Positions 1-7,554 of a DNA stretch of 63,934 bases are shown here, piece after piece. The notes below the pieces were generated by a model. The model did not search any database. It worked only from the letters and a program-made list of their open reading frames with translations, and was not told where the DNA came from. Within the stretch, counting starts at the first letter, position 1. Every line of letters begins with the position of its first letter. The DNA lies in contig JAEYPH010000072.1 of assembly GCA_023410875.1 (NCBI GenBank), positions 1 to 63,934 on the forward strand. The letters are read 5' to 3'. This DNA comes from Bacillota bacterium. Lineage in GTDB: Bacteria > Bacillota > Clostridia > Christensenellales > UMGS416. The translations under genes were made by a program, and so were the position numbers.

Positions 1-72
1 TCCTTCTTGTTGCTTGCGGTTGGCAGACCTGCTTGCATCCTATCAGAGTGTGCGAAGGATGGCTACTTATAG
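1..72 (+). CDS. C-terminal end of an unidentified ORF (possible transposon protein)
   Basis: Frame 1 is open from the window edge to a TAG at 70-72 and gives about 23 residues ending in CAKDGYL. It is followed 15 bases later by a strong hairpin. A short ORF tail next to such a hairpin is what the right end of an IS200/IS605-type element looks like, but the fragment is too short to identify the protein. It could also be chance. Confidence 0.25.
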   Translation, partial: SFLLLAVGRPACILSECAKDGYL

Positions 73-87
73 CTGGAAGCTTCCCTG

Positions 88-115
88 AACCCCCAGCCTA
101 GCTGGGGGTTTTCGT
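88..115 (+). terminator. Strong hairpin plus T-run; terminator or IS200/IS605-type end hairpin
   Basis: AACCCCCAG (88-96) pairs perfectly with CTGGGGGTT (102-110) around a 5-base loop and is followed by TTCGTTT. It lies directly downstream of the ORF tail and directly downstream, in the other direction, of the T-box terminator. It can serve as an intrinsic terminator on the plus strand, and it resembles the subterminal hairpins of IS200/IS605 elements. Confidence 0.6.
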
Positions 116-120
116 TTCAC

Positions 121-372
121 AAAAAAATGCCTCCGCCCCACAATGGGGCGAAGGCACGCGGTACCACCCAAATTCACCCACCATGTATGGCGGGCCTCAT
201 GCGGTTGTAACGGAACCACCGTCCGCACCTACTTGAACAATGTTCGTTCAGCGCGCCGCTCCGGGGCGAACTTCCCTCCGTCTTATGGCAGCGGCGCTTG
301 CAGCCGGTGGCGCCGCCTCTCTGGGGCCATGGTGTCCGAGGTACTCTCCTCTTCATCGCGTTTACGTTGAGT
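121..372 (-). promoter_or_regulatory. T-box leader (tRNA-sensing riboswitch) with terminator
   Basis: Read on the minus strand, the region starts with a Stem I-like segment. It contains GATGAAGAGGAGAGTA (an AGTA motif), then CAGAGAGG, and ends with the canonical T-box sequence GGGTGGTACCGCG (complement of 157-169). A terminator stem follows (129-139 pairing with 145-155, one mismatch) with a seven-U tract at 121-127. In T-box RNAs, uncharged tRNA stabilises an antiterminator that includes the T-box sequence and lets transcription enter an aminoacyl-tRNA synthetase or amino-acid gene. I could not assign the specifier codon. No gene start is visible in the 120 bases downstream; instead there is a hairpin and an opposite-strand ORF tail, so the regulated gene is either beyond the edge or has been displaced. 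Confidence 0.88.
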
Positions 373-414
373 TATTATATCACGGTAAGCATGTCCTATG
401 CAATCGGTTTTATG

Positions 415-1992
415 TCAGCTGGCAGCCTGGTTTTTCGTTTCGTGGTAGTCTTCCTCGGTGTTGATGTCCCAAACAGCCTTCCGGTCGCCCTTGCCCTGCA
501 CGGCGTCCACGGCGGCCATGGCCGTCAGCATGGAATGATCCATGTTGTTGTAGCGGTGCTGGCCATTGCGGCCGATGCAGTGCAGGTTCTCAAAGCCCAA
601 CAGGTAGTCCTTCACGCGGTCAAACTGCGCGTACACGCCGAAATAGGCCGGATAGGCCTTCTTCACGCGGAAGCGCACGCCATCCAGCACGGAACCTTCC
701 TCTATAACGCCGGTGCGCGCGAGCTCCTGCGCGGCCATGGCGATGAAGGCCGCATCGTCCATGGTCCACAGATCGTCGCCCTCATTGCAGAAGTATTCCA
801 GCCCCAGCCACACGGTGTCCGGATCCGCCACCATGTAGGGCGACCAGTTGTTGAAGATCTGCAGGCGGCCGATCTTCACGTCGTCCTCCTGGATGTACAT
901 CCACGTATCCGGCACGACGCCGTTCAACGTCTTGATGCCGGTCGTGTTCCTAAGCTTCAGGCGTTTGACCAGCAGCCCCACGGTTACAAAGTCGCGGTAC
1001 GGCAAGCCCGCGGCAATGCCGGCCACGTCGGCAGGCACCTGGACGCCCCGAAGACCTGCCACCAAATCCTTCACCGGCATCGTGGAGAACACGAAGTCGC
1101 AGGAGATCTCCCGGCGCTGCCCATTCTGTTCATAGACGACCGAGCGGATCGCACTGCCTTCGGCGATCAACTCCACGACGCGACAACCCCGGCGCACCTC
1201 CCCGCCCAATGCTGCGATCTCCGCAGCCACGGTCTCCCACAGCTGCCCCGGGCCATGCTTGGGATAGAGGAATCGCGAGATCAATGAGGTCTCCTGCTCC
1301 TTCTGCGCGATGTCGGCGTTGCGTTGAAAGGGCTTTTTGAGCGCTGAGAGCACCGCCTTGGTCAGCGACAGGCCCTTGATGCGCTGGGCGCCCCAGGCGG
1401 CGGAGATGTCTCTGGGGTGGCGGCCCCACACCTTCTCAGTGTATTTCTCGAAGAACATGCCGTAGAGCGGCCGGCCGAAGCGGTTGATCATGAAATCTTC
1501 CAGCGTGCGCTCCGGGCGCTTGTGCAGCCGGGAGCCAACATATCCAAAGCCTGCCTTCATCGTGCGGGCAAAGCCCATGTTCAAAAAGGTTTCCGGCTTC
1601 ATGGAGATCGGATAATCGAAGAATTTGCGCAGATATAGGATACGGGAAACGCGCTCGCGCACCAGCATCACGCGGTCCACTCGCTCGGGGTTGGGCCCGC
1701 CGGGCGAAAGCGTGGGTACGCGATCCAGGGCCAGATCGTCCCGGGAAGGGCTGCCCTGCACCGGCAGCACGTCCAGCCACCAGCGCATCACACGGTCGTC
1801 CTTGCTAAAGAAGCGGTGGCCGCCGATGTCCATGCGGTTGCCCTTGTGGTTCATCGTCTGAGCGATGCCGCCGATGGACCGGCTTTCCTCCAGCACGATG
1901 GGGTGTATATCGGTCTGCCGGAGCAGCTCCAGCGCGGCGGTGAGCCCTGCGGGTCCCGCGCCGATGATGACGGCGGTTTTTTGTTGCGCCAT
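415..1992 (-). CDS. FAD-dependent oxidoreductase, UDP-galactopyranose mutase/amine oxidase-like
   Basis: A 525-residue protein beginning MAQQKTAVIIGAGPAG, a classical dinucleotide-binding GxGxxG at residues 11-16. It continues with the GGIAQT...GGHRFFSK segment typical of NAD(P)/FAD-dependent oxidoreductases often linked to polysaccharide or lipid biosynthesis. The family is related to protoporphyrinogen oxidase and UDP-galactopyranose mutase folds, and the substrate is not predictable here. The ATG at 1990-1992 is chosen because GAGG lies 7-8 bases upstream; a 24-residue upstream extension lacks an RBS and family similarity. It stands alone, with the T-box leader beyond its stop and the NifU-like operon transcribed away from it. 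Confidence 0.85.
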   Translation of the reverse strand: MAQQKTAVIIGAGPAGLTAALELLRQTDIHPIVLEESRSIGGIAQTMNHKGNRMDIGGHRFFSKDDRVMRWWLDVLPVQGSPSRDDLALDRVPTLSPGGPNPERVDRVMLVRERVSRILYLRKFFDYPISMKPETFLNMGFARTMKAGFGYVGSRLHKRPERTLEDFMINRFGRPLYGMFFEKYTEKVWGRHPRDISAAWGAQRIKGLSLTKAVLSALKKPFQRNADIAQKEQETSLISRFLYPKHGPGQLWETVAAEIAALGGEVRRGCRVVELIAEGSAIRSVVYEQNGQRREISCDFVFSTMPVKDLVAGLRGVQVPADVAGIAAGLPYRDFVTVGLLVKRLKLRNTTGIKTLNGVVPDTWMYIQEDDVKIGRLQIFNNWSPYMVADPDTVWLGLEYFCNEGDDLWTMDDAAFIAMAAQELARTGVIEEGSVLDGVRFRVKKAYPAYFGVYAQFDRVKDYLLGFENLHCIGRNGQHRYNNMDHSMLTAMAAVDAVQGKGDRKAVWDINTEEDYHETKNQAAS

Positions 1993-2175
1993 TGAATACC
2001 TCGGTTTCTGTTGCCCGGTCGCGGGCACAACGCGAATTATAGTATATCGATTTGAAAATAGCAATTATGATCTTTATGACGATTTTCTTAAGAAGTCCGC
2101 CCTACCGAATGTTACTTTGCGGTAAATTTGACGAACACGCCGCCGGTTTTGGTTCCATCGCTCCCCTGCTTATGC

Positions 2176-2181
2176 TATAAT
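2176..2181 (+). promoter_or_regulatory. Probable -10 element for the NifU-like/GGGtGRT operon
   Basis: A perfect TATAAT sits 46 bases upstream of the ATG at 2227. No good -35 hexamer lies at 17 bases (TTCCAT at 2154-2159 is the nearest), so promoter strength and sigma factor are uncertain. Confidence 0.4.
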
Positions 2182-2226
2182 ATCTGCGATTTTGCGCATC
2201 GAGCATTTTTGACAAGGAGGAACATC

Positions 2227-2919
2227 ATGGAGTATTCAAGAGAAGTGGAAGAAATGATGTGCGTAGCCAAAGGCCCGCATCATGGACCCGCTCCGATCCC
2301 CGAAGAAGGCAAATGGGTCAAGAGCTATGAAGTCAAGGATATCTCCGGCTTCACCCACGGCGTGGGCTGGTGCGCGCCGCAGCAGGGCGCTTGCAAGCTC
2401 AGCCTCAACGTGAAGGACGGCATCATTCAGGAAGCTCTGGTGGAAACCATCGGCTGCAGCGGCATGACCCACTCCGCCGCCATGGCCGCGGAGATTCTGC
2501 CCGGCAAGACCGTTCTGGAAGCTTTGAACACCGACCTCGTGTGCGACGCCATCAACACCGCCATGCGCGAGCTGTTTCTGCAGATCGCCTATGGCCGCAG
2601 CCAGTCGGCTTTCTCCGAGGGCGGCCTGCCCATCGGCGCGGGCCTGGAAGACCTGGGCAAGGGCCTGCGTTCCCAGATCGGCACGATGTACGGCACCAAG
2701 GCAAAGGGCGTGCGCTTCATGGAGATGGCCGAGGGCTATGTGCTGGAAATGGGTCTGGATGAGAACAACGAGGTCATCGGCTACAAGTTCGTGAGCCTGG
2801 GCAAGATGCTCGAAGCCATCCGCAAGGGCGTGGACCCCAAGGAAGCATTCGAGAAGAACGTGGGCACCTATGGCCGTTTCAACGAAGCGGTCAAGAAGAT
2901 CGACCCGCGCCATAACTAA
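2227..2919 (+). CDS. NifU-like iron-sulfur scaffold protein partnered with GGGtGRT protein
   Basis: A 230-residue cytosolic protein resembling the NifU/IscU N-terminal scaffold fold. Candidate cluster ligands are Cys49 and Cys56 in GWCAPQQGACK, Cys77 in the conserved TIGCSGMTHSA segment, and Cys106. The start is the ATG after AAGGAGG (2214-2220); the longer ORF has no such RBS. It is followed 15 bases later by the GGGtGRT gene, the usual two-gene arrangement of this family in anaerobic Firmicutes. An Fe-S assembly role is inferred from the fold. Its client and chemistry are not established to my knowledge, and no cysteine desulfurase gene is adjacent. Confidence 0.85.
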   Translation: MEYSREVEEMMCVAKGPHHGPAPIPEEGKWVKSYEVKDISGFTHGVGWCAPQQGACKLSLNVKDGIIQEALVETIGCSGMTHSAAMAAEILPGKTVLEALNTDLVCDAINTAMRELFLQIAYGRSQSAFSEGGLPIGAGLEDLGKGLRSQIGTMYGTKAKGVRFMEMAEGYVLEMGLDENNEVIGYKFVSLGKMLEAIRKGVDPKEAFEKNVGTYGRFNEAVKKIDPRHN

Positions 2920-2934
2920 AGGAGGGAAGCGAAA

Positions 2935-3933
2935 ATGGCACAGTTTGAAAGCTACGAGAGAAGAATCAAGCAGATAGAAAAATGCATGGCCGAGTACGGC
3001 ATTCCCTCCCTGGATGAAGCCCGCGAATACTGCCTGAGCAAGGGCGTGGACGTGGAGAAGATCGTCCGCGGCATCCAGATGATCGCCTTCGAGAACGCCG
3101 TGTGGGCCTACACGCTGGGCGCCCGCATCGCCTTTGCCAAGGGCGTCAAGAACGCCGCCGAAGCCGCCGAGGCCATTGGCGTCGGCCTGCAGGCCTTCTG
3201 CATCCCCGGCTCTGTGGCCGACAGCCGCCAGGTGGGCATCGGCCACGGCAATTTGGCCGCCATGCTGCTGCGCGAGCAGACCAAGTGCTTCTGCTTCCTG
3301 GCTGGGCACGAGAGCTTCGCCGCCGCCGAGGGTGCCATCGGCATCGCCCGCACCGCCAACAAGGTGCGCCGCGAGCCCCTGCAAGTGATCCTCAATGGCC
3401 TGGGCAAGGACGCCGCCTACATCATCAGCCGAATCAACGGCTTCACCTACGTCAAGACCGAGTACAACTATTACACCGGCGAGCTCAAGATCGCCGAGGT
3501 CAAGCCTTTCAGCAACGGCGAGAAGGCCAAGGTGCGCTGCTACGGCTGCGACGACGTCAGCGAAGGCGTGGCGATCATGATCCACGAGAAGGTGGATGTG
3601 TCCATCACCGGCAACTCTACGAACCCCACCCGCTTCCAGCATCCGGTGGCCGGCACCTACAAGAAGTGGTCCGTGGACAACGGCAAGCAGTTCTTCTCCG
3701 TGGCCTCCGGCGGCGGCACCGGCCGCACGCTGCACCCGGACAACATGGCCGCCGGCCCCGCCTCCTATGGCATGACCGACACCATGGGCCGCATGCACTC
3801 CGACGCGCAGTTTGCCGGTTCCTCCTCGGTGCCCGCCCACGTGGAGATGATGGGCCTGATCGGCATGGGCAACAACCCCATGGTCGGCGCCTCCGTGGCC
3901 GTGGCCGTGGCGATTGAAGAAGCCGGTAAGTAA
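2935..3933 (+). CDS. GGGtGRT family protein
   Basis: A 332-residue protein carrying the signature GGGTGRT at residues 259-265 that names the family. It also has conserved cysteine segments (KCFCFLAGHES and VRCYGCDD) and no signal peptide. The start follows AAAGGAGGGAAGCGAAA. It is co-transcribed with the NifU-like scaffold, which suggests it receives or helps build an Fe-S cluster. The family's biochemical function is, as far as I know, not described. The identification rests on the signature motif plus the partner gene and is firm; the function is inference. Confidence 0.88.
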   Translation: MAQFESYERRIKQIEKCMAEYGIPSLDEAREYCLSKGVDVEKIVRGIQMIAFENAVWAYTLGARIAFAKGVKNAAEAAEAIGVGLQAFCIPGSVADSRQVGIGHGNLAAMLLREQTKCFCFLAGHESFAAAEGAIGIARTANKVRREPLQVILNGLGKDAAYIISRINGFTYVKTEYNYYTGELKIAEVKPFSNGEKAKVRCYGCDDVSEGVAIMIHEKVDVSITGNSTNPTRFQHPVAGTYKKWSVDNGKQFFSVASGGGTGRTLHPDNMAAGPASYGMTDTMGRMHSDAQFAGSSSVPAHVEMMGLIGMGNNPMVGASVAVAVAIEEAGK

Positions 3934-3997
3934 TCAAATCATTGGATAAAGGGGTTTCGCGTTAGACGCAGCCCCTTGCAGGAACCCTCTCCCCAGA

Positions 3998-4029
3998 CCC
4001 CTCCCCCGTCACCGGGGGAGGGGATTTTT
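3998..4029 (+). terminator. Rho-independent terminator of the GGGtGRT operon
   Basis: CCCCTCCCCC (3998-4007) pairs perfectly with GGGGGAGGGG (4014-4023), followed by ATTTTTG. It is 65 bases after the GGGtGRT stop. The CCCTCTCCCC...TCACCGGG wording recurs at about 36839-36870, so this terminator may itself be a dispersed module. Confidence 0.85.
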
Positions 4030-4040
4030 GTTATAGTTGC

Positions 4041-4106
4041 CGCATCGTTCCAGTCAGGCAATGCGCTTGCGCATTGCCGGTCGCCCGCAGGCGAGACAAT
4101 GCGGCA
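4041..4106 (+). repeat. Composite hairpin with nested palindrome module (family D)
   Basis: TTGCCGCAT and ATGCGGCAA form an outer stem. Inside its loop lies CAATGCGC-TT-GCGCATTG followed by CCGGTCGCCCGCAGGCGAGAC. The same inner module occurs at 29914-29961 inside a different element, and its palindromic part at 58277-58302. It appears to be a portable hairpin module sitting in the loops of other hairpins. Confidence 0.7.
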
Positions 4107-4160
4107 AGGATGGAGCCATCGCCTAATCGCATATTAGCATAATTATTCTATAGATTGGGA

Positions 4161-4384
4161 CCGAAGGTTTCCAAAGGGCGATCGGAAAGCCCTTTGGCCC
4201 TAGCGCAGGATGCGCTGCCCCGCCTTGCGGCAACGTCGGCTTTAGCCGATGTGAGAAGCAAGGCGCTGCTGCACACTGTGCAGCAAGGGCGCTGTAGCCC
4301 AGCGTCGCCTTGTGCGGCTCTGCCGCACTCGCCGACTGGATGTCGGCGAGGCGATGCGCAGGTCGCGCCTCAAAGGCGCGAAAT
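4161..4384 (+). repeat. Family A structured repeat, copy A1 (long form)
   Basis: It begins CCGAAGGTTTCC and contains the core hairpin CCAAAGGGC-GATCGGAAA-GCCCTTTGG. A GCGC-AGGAT-GCGC hairpin, a large inserted multi-hairpin module (about 4218-4353) and a closing TCGCGCC-TCAAA-GGCGCGA hairpin follow. The insert is bounded by GATGCGC on both sides and shares two conserved-loop hairpins with copy A4 (GTGCGGC-TCT-GCCGCAC and GCCGAC-TGGAT-GTCGGC). The last 15 bases overlap the 3' end of the AraC gene and supply its stop codon. Confidence 0.85.
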
Positions 4385-5455
4385 TATTTCCGCGATCTCT
4401 TTAGCCGATGTTACCCACCTGGCTTCGCCGTCATCCAGCCCCTTATTTATCTCACTGTAGAATTGTTCCTCGGTAAGCGAGGCAACAGCCAGGGGCGTCT
4501 TCCTCGGCGGTTTCATTTCAAAGGGAATCCCTTGATGACCAGAATTTGAAACCTGCACCGTCCGCCCGCTCAGGCGGGCGTCGCCCTTACGGTACTGGCT
4601 CGGCGAGCAGTTGCACGTGGCCCGGAAGATCTTATCAAAGTAGTTGATGTTGCAAAAGCCCGTGCGAGCGGCGATCTCGGCCACGGGCAGGTCGGTGTGC
4701 GCCAGCATTGCGGCGGCCTTCTCCACGCGGGTCAGGTTCACGAACTCCACCAGCGTGCGGCCGGTCAGCTTCTTGAATGTCTTGCAGAAGTGACCGGGGC
4801 TCAGCGCGACCATGCGCGCCGCCTGGCTCACCGTCAGCCGCTCGGCGTAATGGCTGTCGATGTGCTCCAGCAGGCGCTTCACACTGTCTATGTTCGCCGG
4901 CAGCCAGCCGATGTCGGCGGCGCCTTGGTTTTCCTCCCGGAAATTGCGGTGCACGGCCAGCACCAGCATCTGCAGCGCGGCCTTCACGGCCAGCTCGTAC
5001 CCCTCGCGCTTGCGGGCGAATTCGTCCAGCAGCAAGTCCAGCGCCGCCTTGAGTTCGCCGTAGCCGGCGTCCCCCGGAGAGGTCTTTTCCGGGAACAGGC
5101 GCTTCCCCTGTAAAAAAGGCAGTACATACTGCGCGTGATAGGGGTCCGGCGTCGCGCTGCCCAGTAGCGTCTTATGGAACACGATGGCTTGATAGACGAC
5201 CGGCTCCTCCCCCTCCGCGTATCCGGAATGCAGCAGGCTGCTGTTCACGATCAGAATATCGCCAGGGCCGGCCTCGTGGCTGCGGCCCTGCAGCGTAAAG
5301 GCCGCCCGGCCCTGCAGCACGGTGATGATCTCAATGCCTTCATGCCAGTGCAGCCCCAAAACGTTGCGCCCAGAGGGAGCGTTGGTAAACACGTTCATCG
5401 GGAAGAACCGGTCGATCAACCAGGTGTTTTCCCTGAGCTCCTGATCGTTCATCAA
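4370..5455 (-). CDS. AraC-family transcriptional regulator with antitoxin-like C-terminal tail
   Basis: A 361-residue regulator with an N-terminal cupin sensor (HWHEGIEIITVLQGRA, about residues 37-52) followed by a two-helix-turn-helix AraC domain (about 185-285) ending near CSPSQYRK. It is divergent from the isomerase/oxidoreductase pair, with 121 bases between the starts, so it probably controls those genes in response to a sugar-type ligand. After the DNA-binding domain there are about 70 extra residues (QGIPFEMKPP, then LTEEQFYSEINKGLDDGEA) that look like the C-terminal part of a RelB/DinJ-type antitoxin rather than AraC sequence. The last codons and stop lie inside repeat A1. The normal AraC end was probably replaced by read-through into a gene relic. 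Confidence 0.85.
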   Translation of the reverse strand: MMNDQELRENTWLIDRFFPMNVFTNAPSGRNVLGLHWHEGIEIITVLQGRAAFTLQGRSHEAGPGDILIVNSSLLHSGYAEGEEPVVYQAIVFHKTLLGSATPDPYHAQYVLPFLQGKRLFPEKTSPGDAGYGELKAALDLLLDEFARKREGYELAVKAALQMLVLAVHRNFREENQGAADIGWLPANIDSVKRLLEHIDSHYAERLTVSQAARMVALSPGHFCKTFKKLTGRTLVEFVNLTRVEKAAAMLAHTDLPVAEIAARTGFCNINYFDKIFRATCNCSPSQYRKGDARLSGRTVQVSNSGHQGIPFEMKPPRKTPLAVASLTEEQFYSEINKGLDDGEARWVTSAKEIAEIISRL

Positions 5456-5576
5456 AGTGCCTCCATGGAGCGCAGGATCGGATAAGTTTTGCTCACAGCC
5501 GTATCTATCATCCCCGTTTTTCTTTGGATATCATCATTATATACAAATCCACCGGCTAGGAAAAGGAGAACGAAAC

Positions 5577-6461
5577 ATGGAAAACATCCGTATCGGCACT
5601 TTGGTAAACGGCCCCGACGCCGTCCGCGTGATTCCCCAGATCCTCCCCCACGGGTTCGAGTCCTTCACGCTGACCTTCTGGCAGACGACCGGCAATGTAG
5701 ACCTGCCCGAGCTGGCCAAGCGGGTCCATGATGCCCTGGCCGGCTCCGGCGCGATCATCTCGGCGTTGTCGGTGTTCGGCAACCCGCTGACCTGCGCCGG
5801 AAACAACGCCGATTCCCTGAAAAGTTGGGAACGCCTGATCGACGCGGCCCCCCTCTTCGGCGTGGACATCGTCTCGGGCTTCACCGGCCGCATACCCGGC
5901 AAACCCATCGACGAATCGATACCGGCGTTCAAACAGGTCTTCGGCGAGCTGGCCAAGCGGGCGGAGGATAAGGGCGTGCGCATCGCCTTTGAGAACTGCA
6001 GCATGGACGGGGACTGGAAGGACGGCGAGTGGAACATCGCCCACAACCCGACGGCGTGGGAGATGATGTTCGACGCGCTGCCCAACGACAATCTGGGCTT
6101 GGAATGGGAGCCCTGCCACCAGATGGTATGCCTGATCGACCCGATTCCCCAGTTGCGCCAGTGGGTCGGCAAAATCTTCCACGTCCACGGCAAAGACGCC
6201 ACGATCGCCTGGGACATCGTGCGCACCTACGGCATCGGCGGTGTTAAGGATTATGTGTGGCACCGCACACCGGGTTTCGGCGATTCCAACTGGATGGACA
6301 TCATCTCCATCCTGCGCCAGCACGGCTACATGGGTACCATCGACATCGAGGGGTATCACGATCCAGTGTACCGCGGCGATCTGGAGATGACCGGTCAGGT
6401 GCATGGGTTGAATTACCTCAAGCGCTGCCGCGGCGGGGATTTCCTCCCCAACCCGCTGTGA
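5577..6461 (+). CDS. Sugar phosphate isomerase/epimerase (xylose isomerase-like TIM barrel)
   Basis: A 294-residue cytosolic protein of the AP endonuclease 2/xylose isomerase-like TIM-barrel superfamily. Metal-ligand-type segments are visible: IAFENCS, LGLEWEPCHQ, IFHVHGKD and GTIDIEGYHD. Such enzymes isomerise or epimerise sugars or sugar phosphates using a divalent metal. The start at 5577 has AGGAAAAGGAGAACG upstream; the longer ORF start lacks an RBS. It is followed 10 bases later by a Gfo/Idh/MocA oxidoreductase. The pair, divergent from an AraC regulator, suggests catabolism of an inositol- or keto-sugar-like substrate, which the sequence alone does not identify. Confidence 0.85.
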   Translation: MENIRIGTLVNGPDAVRVIPQILPHGFESFTLTFWQTTGNVDLPELAKRVHDALAGSGAIISALSVFGNPLTCAGNNADSLKSWERLIDAAPLFGVDIVSGFTGRIPGKPIDESIPAFKQVFGELAKRAEDKGVRIAFENCSMDGDWKDGEWNIAHNPTAWEMMFDALPNDNLGLEWEPCHQMVCLIDPIPQLRQWVGKIFHVHGKDATIAWDIVRTYGIGGVKDYVWHRTPGFGDSNWMDIISILRQHGYMGTIDIEGYHDPVYRGDLEMTGQVHGLNYLKRCRGGDFLPNPL

Positions 6462-6471
6462 GGAGGCTGCG

Positions 6472-7491
6472 ATGAAGCCCTTTAGAATCGTGTTGGCCGG
6501 CTGCGGAAACATGGCCGGCGAATGGGTCAAATACGCGCTGTCCCGCCAGGATTGCGAAATCGTGGGCCTCGTGGACATCGTCGCCGGCAACGCCCTGGCC
6601 ATGGCCCAGCGCCACGGGCTGGGCACGCCGGTGTTTACAAACCTAAGCGAAGCTCTGAGTAGTACCGGCGCCAACCTCGTGTTCGACGTCACGATTCCCG
6701 ACAGCCACAAGGAAGTCGCCGTGACGGCGATGCGCGCAGGGTGCGACGTGCTGGGTGAAAAGCCCATGGCGTCCTCGCTAGAAGACGCCCGGCACATGGT
6801 GCAGGTGGCCCGGGAGACAGGCAGGACCTATGCCGTCATGCAGAACCGGCGTTACTTGCGCCAAGGGCGGGCCTTCGCCCGGGCCATACGCTCCGGGGCC
6901 ATCGGCACGCCGGGCTTCCTCACGGCTGACTTTTTTCTGGGGCCTCATTTTGGTGGCTTCCGAGACATCATGGAAAGCCCGCTGATCCTGGATATGGCGA
7001 TCCACACCTTTGACCAAGCACGGGCCTACTGCGGGTGTGACCCGGTGTCGGTGTACTGCCACGAATTCAACCCAGCGGGCTCCTGGTACAAGGGCGCTGC
7101 TTCTGCGGTATGCATCTTCGAGATGACCAACGGCTGCGTGTTCTGTTACCGGGGCTCCTGGTGCGCCGAGGGCGGCCAGACCTCCTGGGATGCCCAATGG
7201 CGCGCCGTGGGTAGCGGCGGCACCGCCCTGTGGGACGGCGCCGGCGAGCCCATCGTGGAGGCGGCGGAAACGCCCGCCGAGCCCGCGTTTATTCACCCCG
7301 TCCACCGGGTGGCCGTGACCCACGACGATGCGCGGGAGGGCCACGCCGGGTGCCTGGACGACATGTTCCGTTCTCTTCTTGAAGGCGCCAAGCCACCTAC
7401 CGACTGCGAGGACAACATCAAGAGCGTGGCAATGGTCTTCGCGGCAATGCGCAGCGCCAGAGAAGGGCGAAAGATCGAGATCACAATCTAA
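6472..7491 (+). CDS. Gfo/Idh/MocA family NAD(P)-dependent oxidoreductase
   Basis: A 339-residue protein with an N-terminal Rossmann motif (VLAGCGNMAGEW, residues 7-18) and the family hallmark EKP in GEKPMASSL near residue 100. The C-terminal alpha/beta domain follows. Members oxidise or reduce sugars, inositols or their derivatives. It lies 10 bases after the isomerase/epimerase gene and has RBS GAGGAGG inside the gap, so the two are co-translated. The substrate is probably the same as for the neighbour. A terminator follows at 7510. Confidence 0.88.
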   Translation: MKPFRIVLAGCGNMAGEWVKYALSRQDCEIVGLVDIVAGNALAMAQRHGLGTPVFTNLSEALSSTGANLVFDVTIPDSHKEVAVTAMRAGCDVLGEKPMASSLEDARHMVQVARETGRTYAVMQNRRYLRQGRAFARAIRSGAIGTPGFLTADFFLGPHFGGFRDIMESPLILDMAIHTFDQARAYCGCDPVSVYCHEFNPAGSWYKGAASAVCIFEMTNGCVFCYRGSWCAEGGQTSWDAQWRAVGSGGTALWDGAGEPIVEAAETPAEPAFIHPVHRVAVTHDDAREGHAGCLDDMFRSLLEGAKPPTDCEDNIKSVAMVFAAMRSAREGRKIEITI

Positions 7492-7509
7492 ACCCAAAGA
7501 AGCAACGGA

Positions 7510-7539
7510 AGCGAACGACAGCCGTTCGCTCCCTTTTTT
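7510..7539 (+). terminator. Rho-independent terminator after the oxidoreductase gene
   Basis: AGCGAACG (7510-7517) pairs with CGTTCGCT (7523-7530) and is followed by CCCTTTTTT. It lies between convergent genes. Confidence 0.8.
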
Positions 7540-7554
7540 ACTTTATCGGGTTCT

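Noticed and set aside
298..1287. Long plus-strand ORF (329 residues) opposite the FAD oxidoreductase
   Set aside because: Antisense shadow of a well-supported gene: His/Gln/Val-rich translation, no family resemblance and no RBS.
2041..2064. Upstream start for the FAD oxidoreductase (MLFSNRY...)
   Set aside because: No RBS and the added 24 residues precede the canonical dinucleotide-binding start.
2236..3840. Minus-strand ORF of 534 residues across the NifU-like and GGGtGRT genes
   Set aside because: It spans two real genes with good RBSs on the other strand; the translation is low-complexity Gly/His/Ala typical of antisense frames in GC-rich DNA.
4041..4384. CRISPR array
   Set aside because: Repeats here are nested inverted repeats, not regularly spaced direct repeats with unique spacers, and no cas genes are present.
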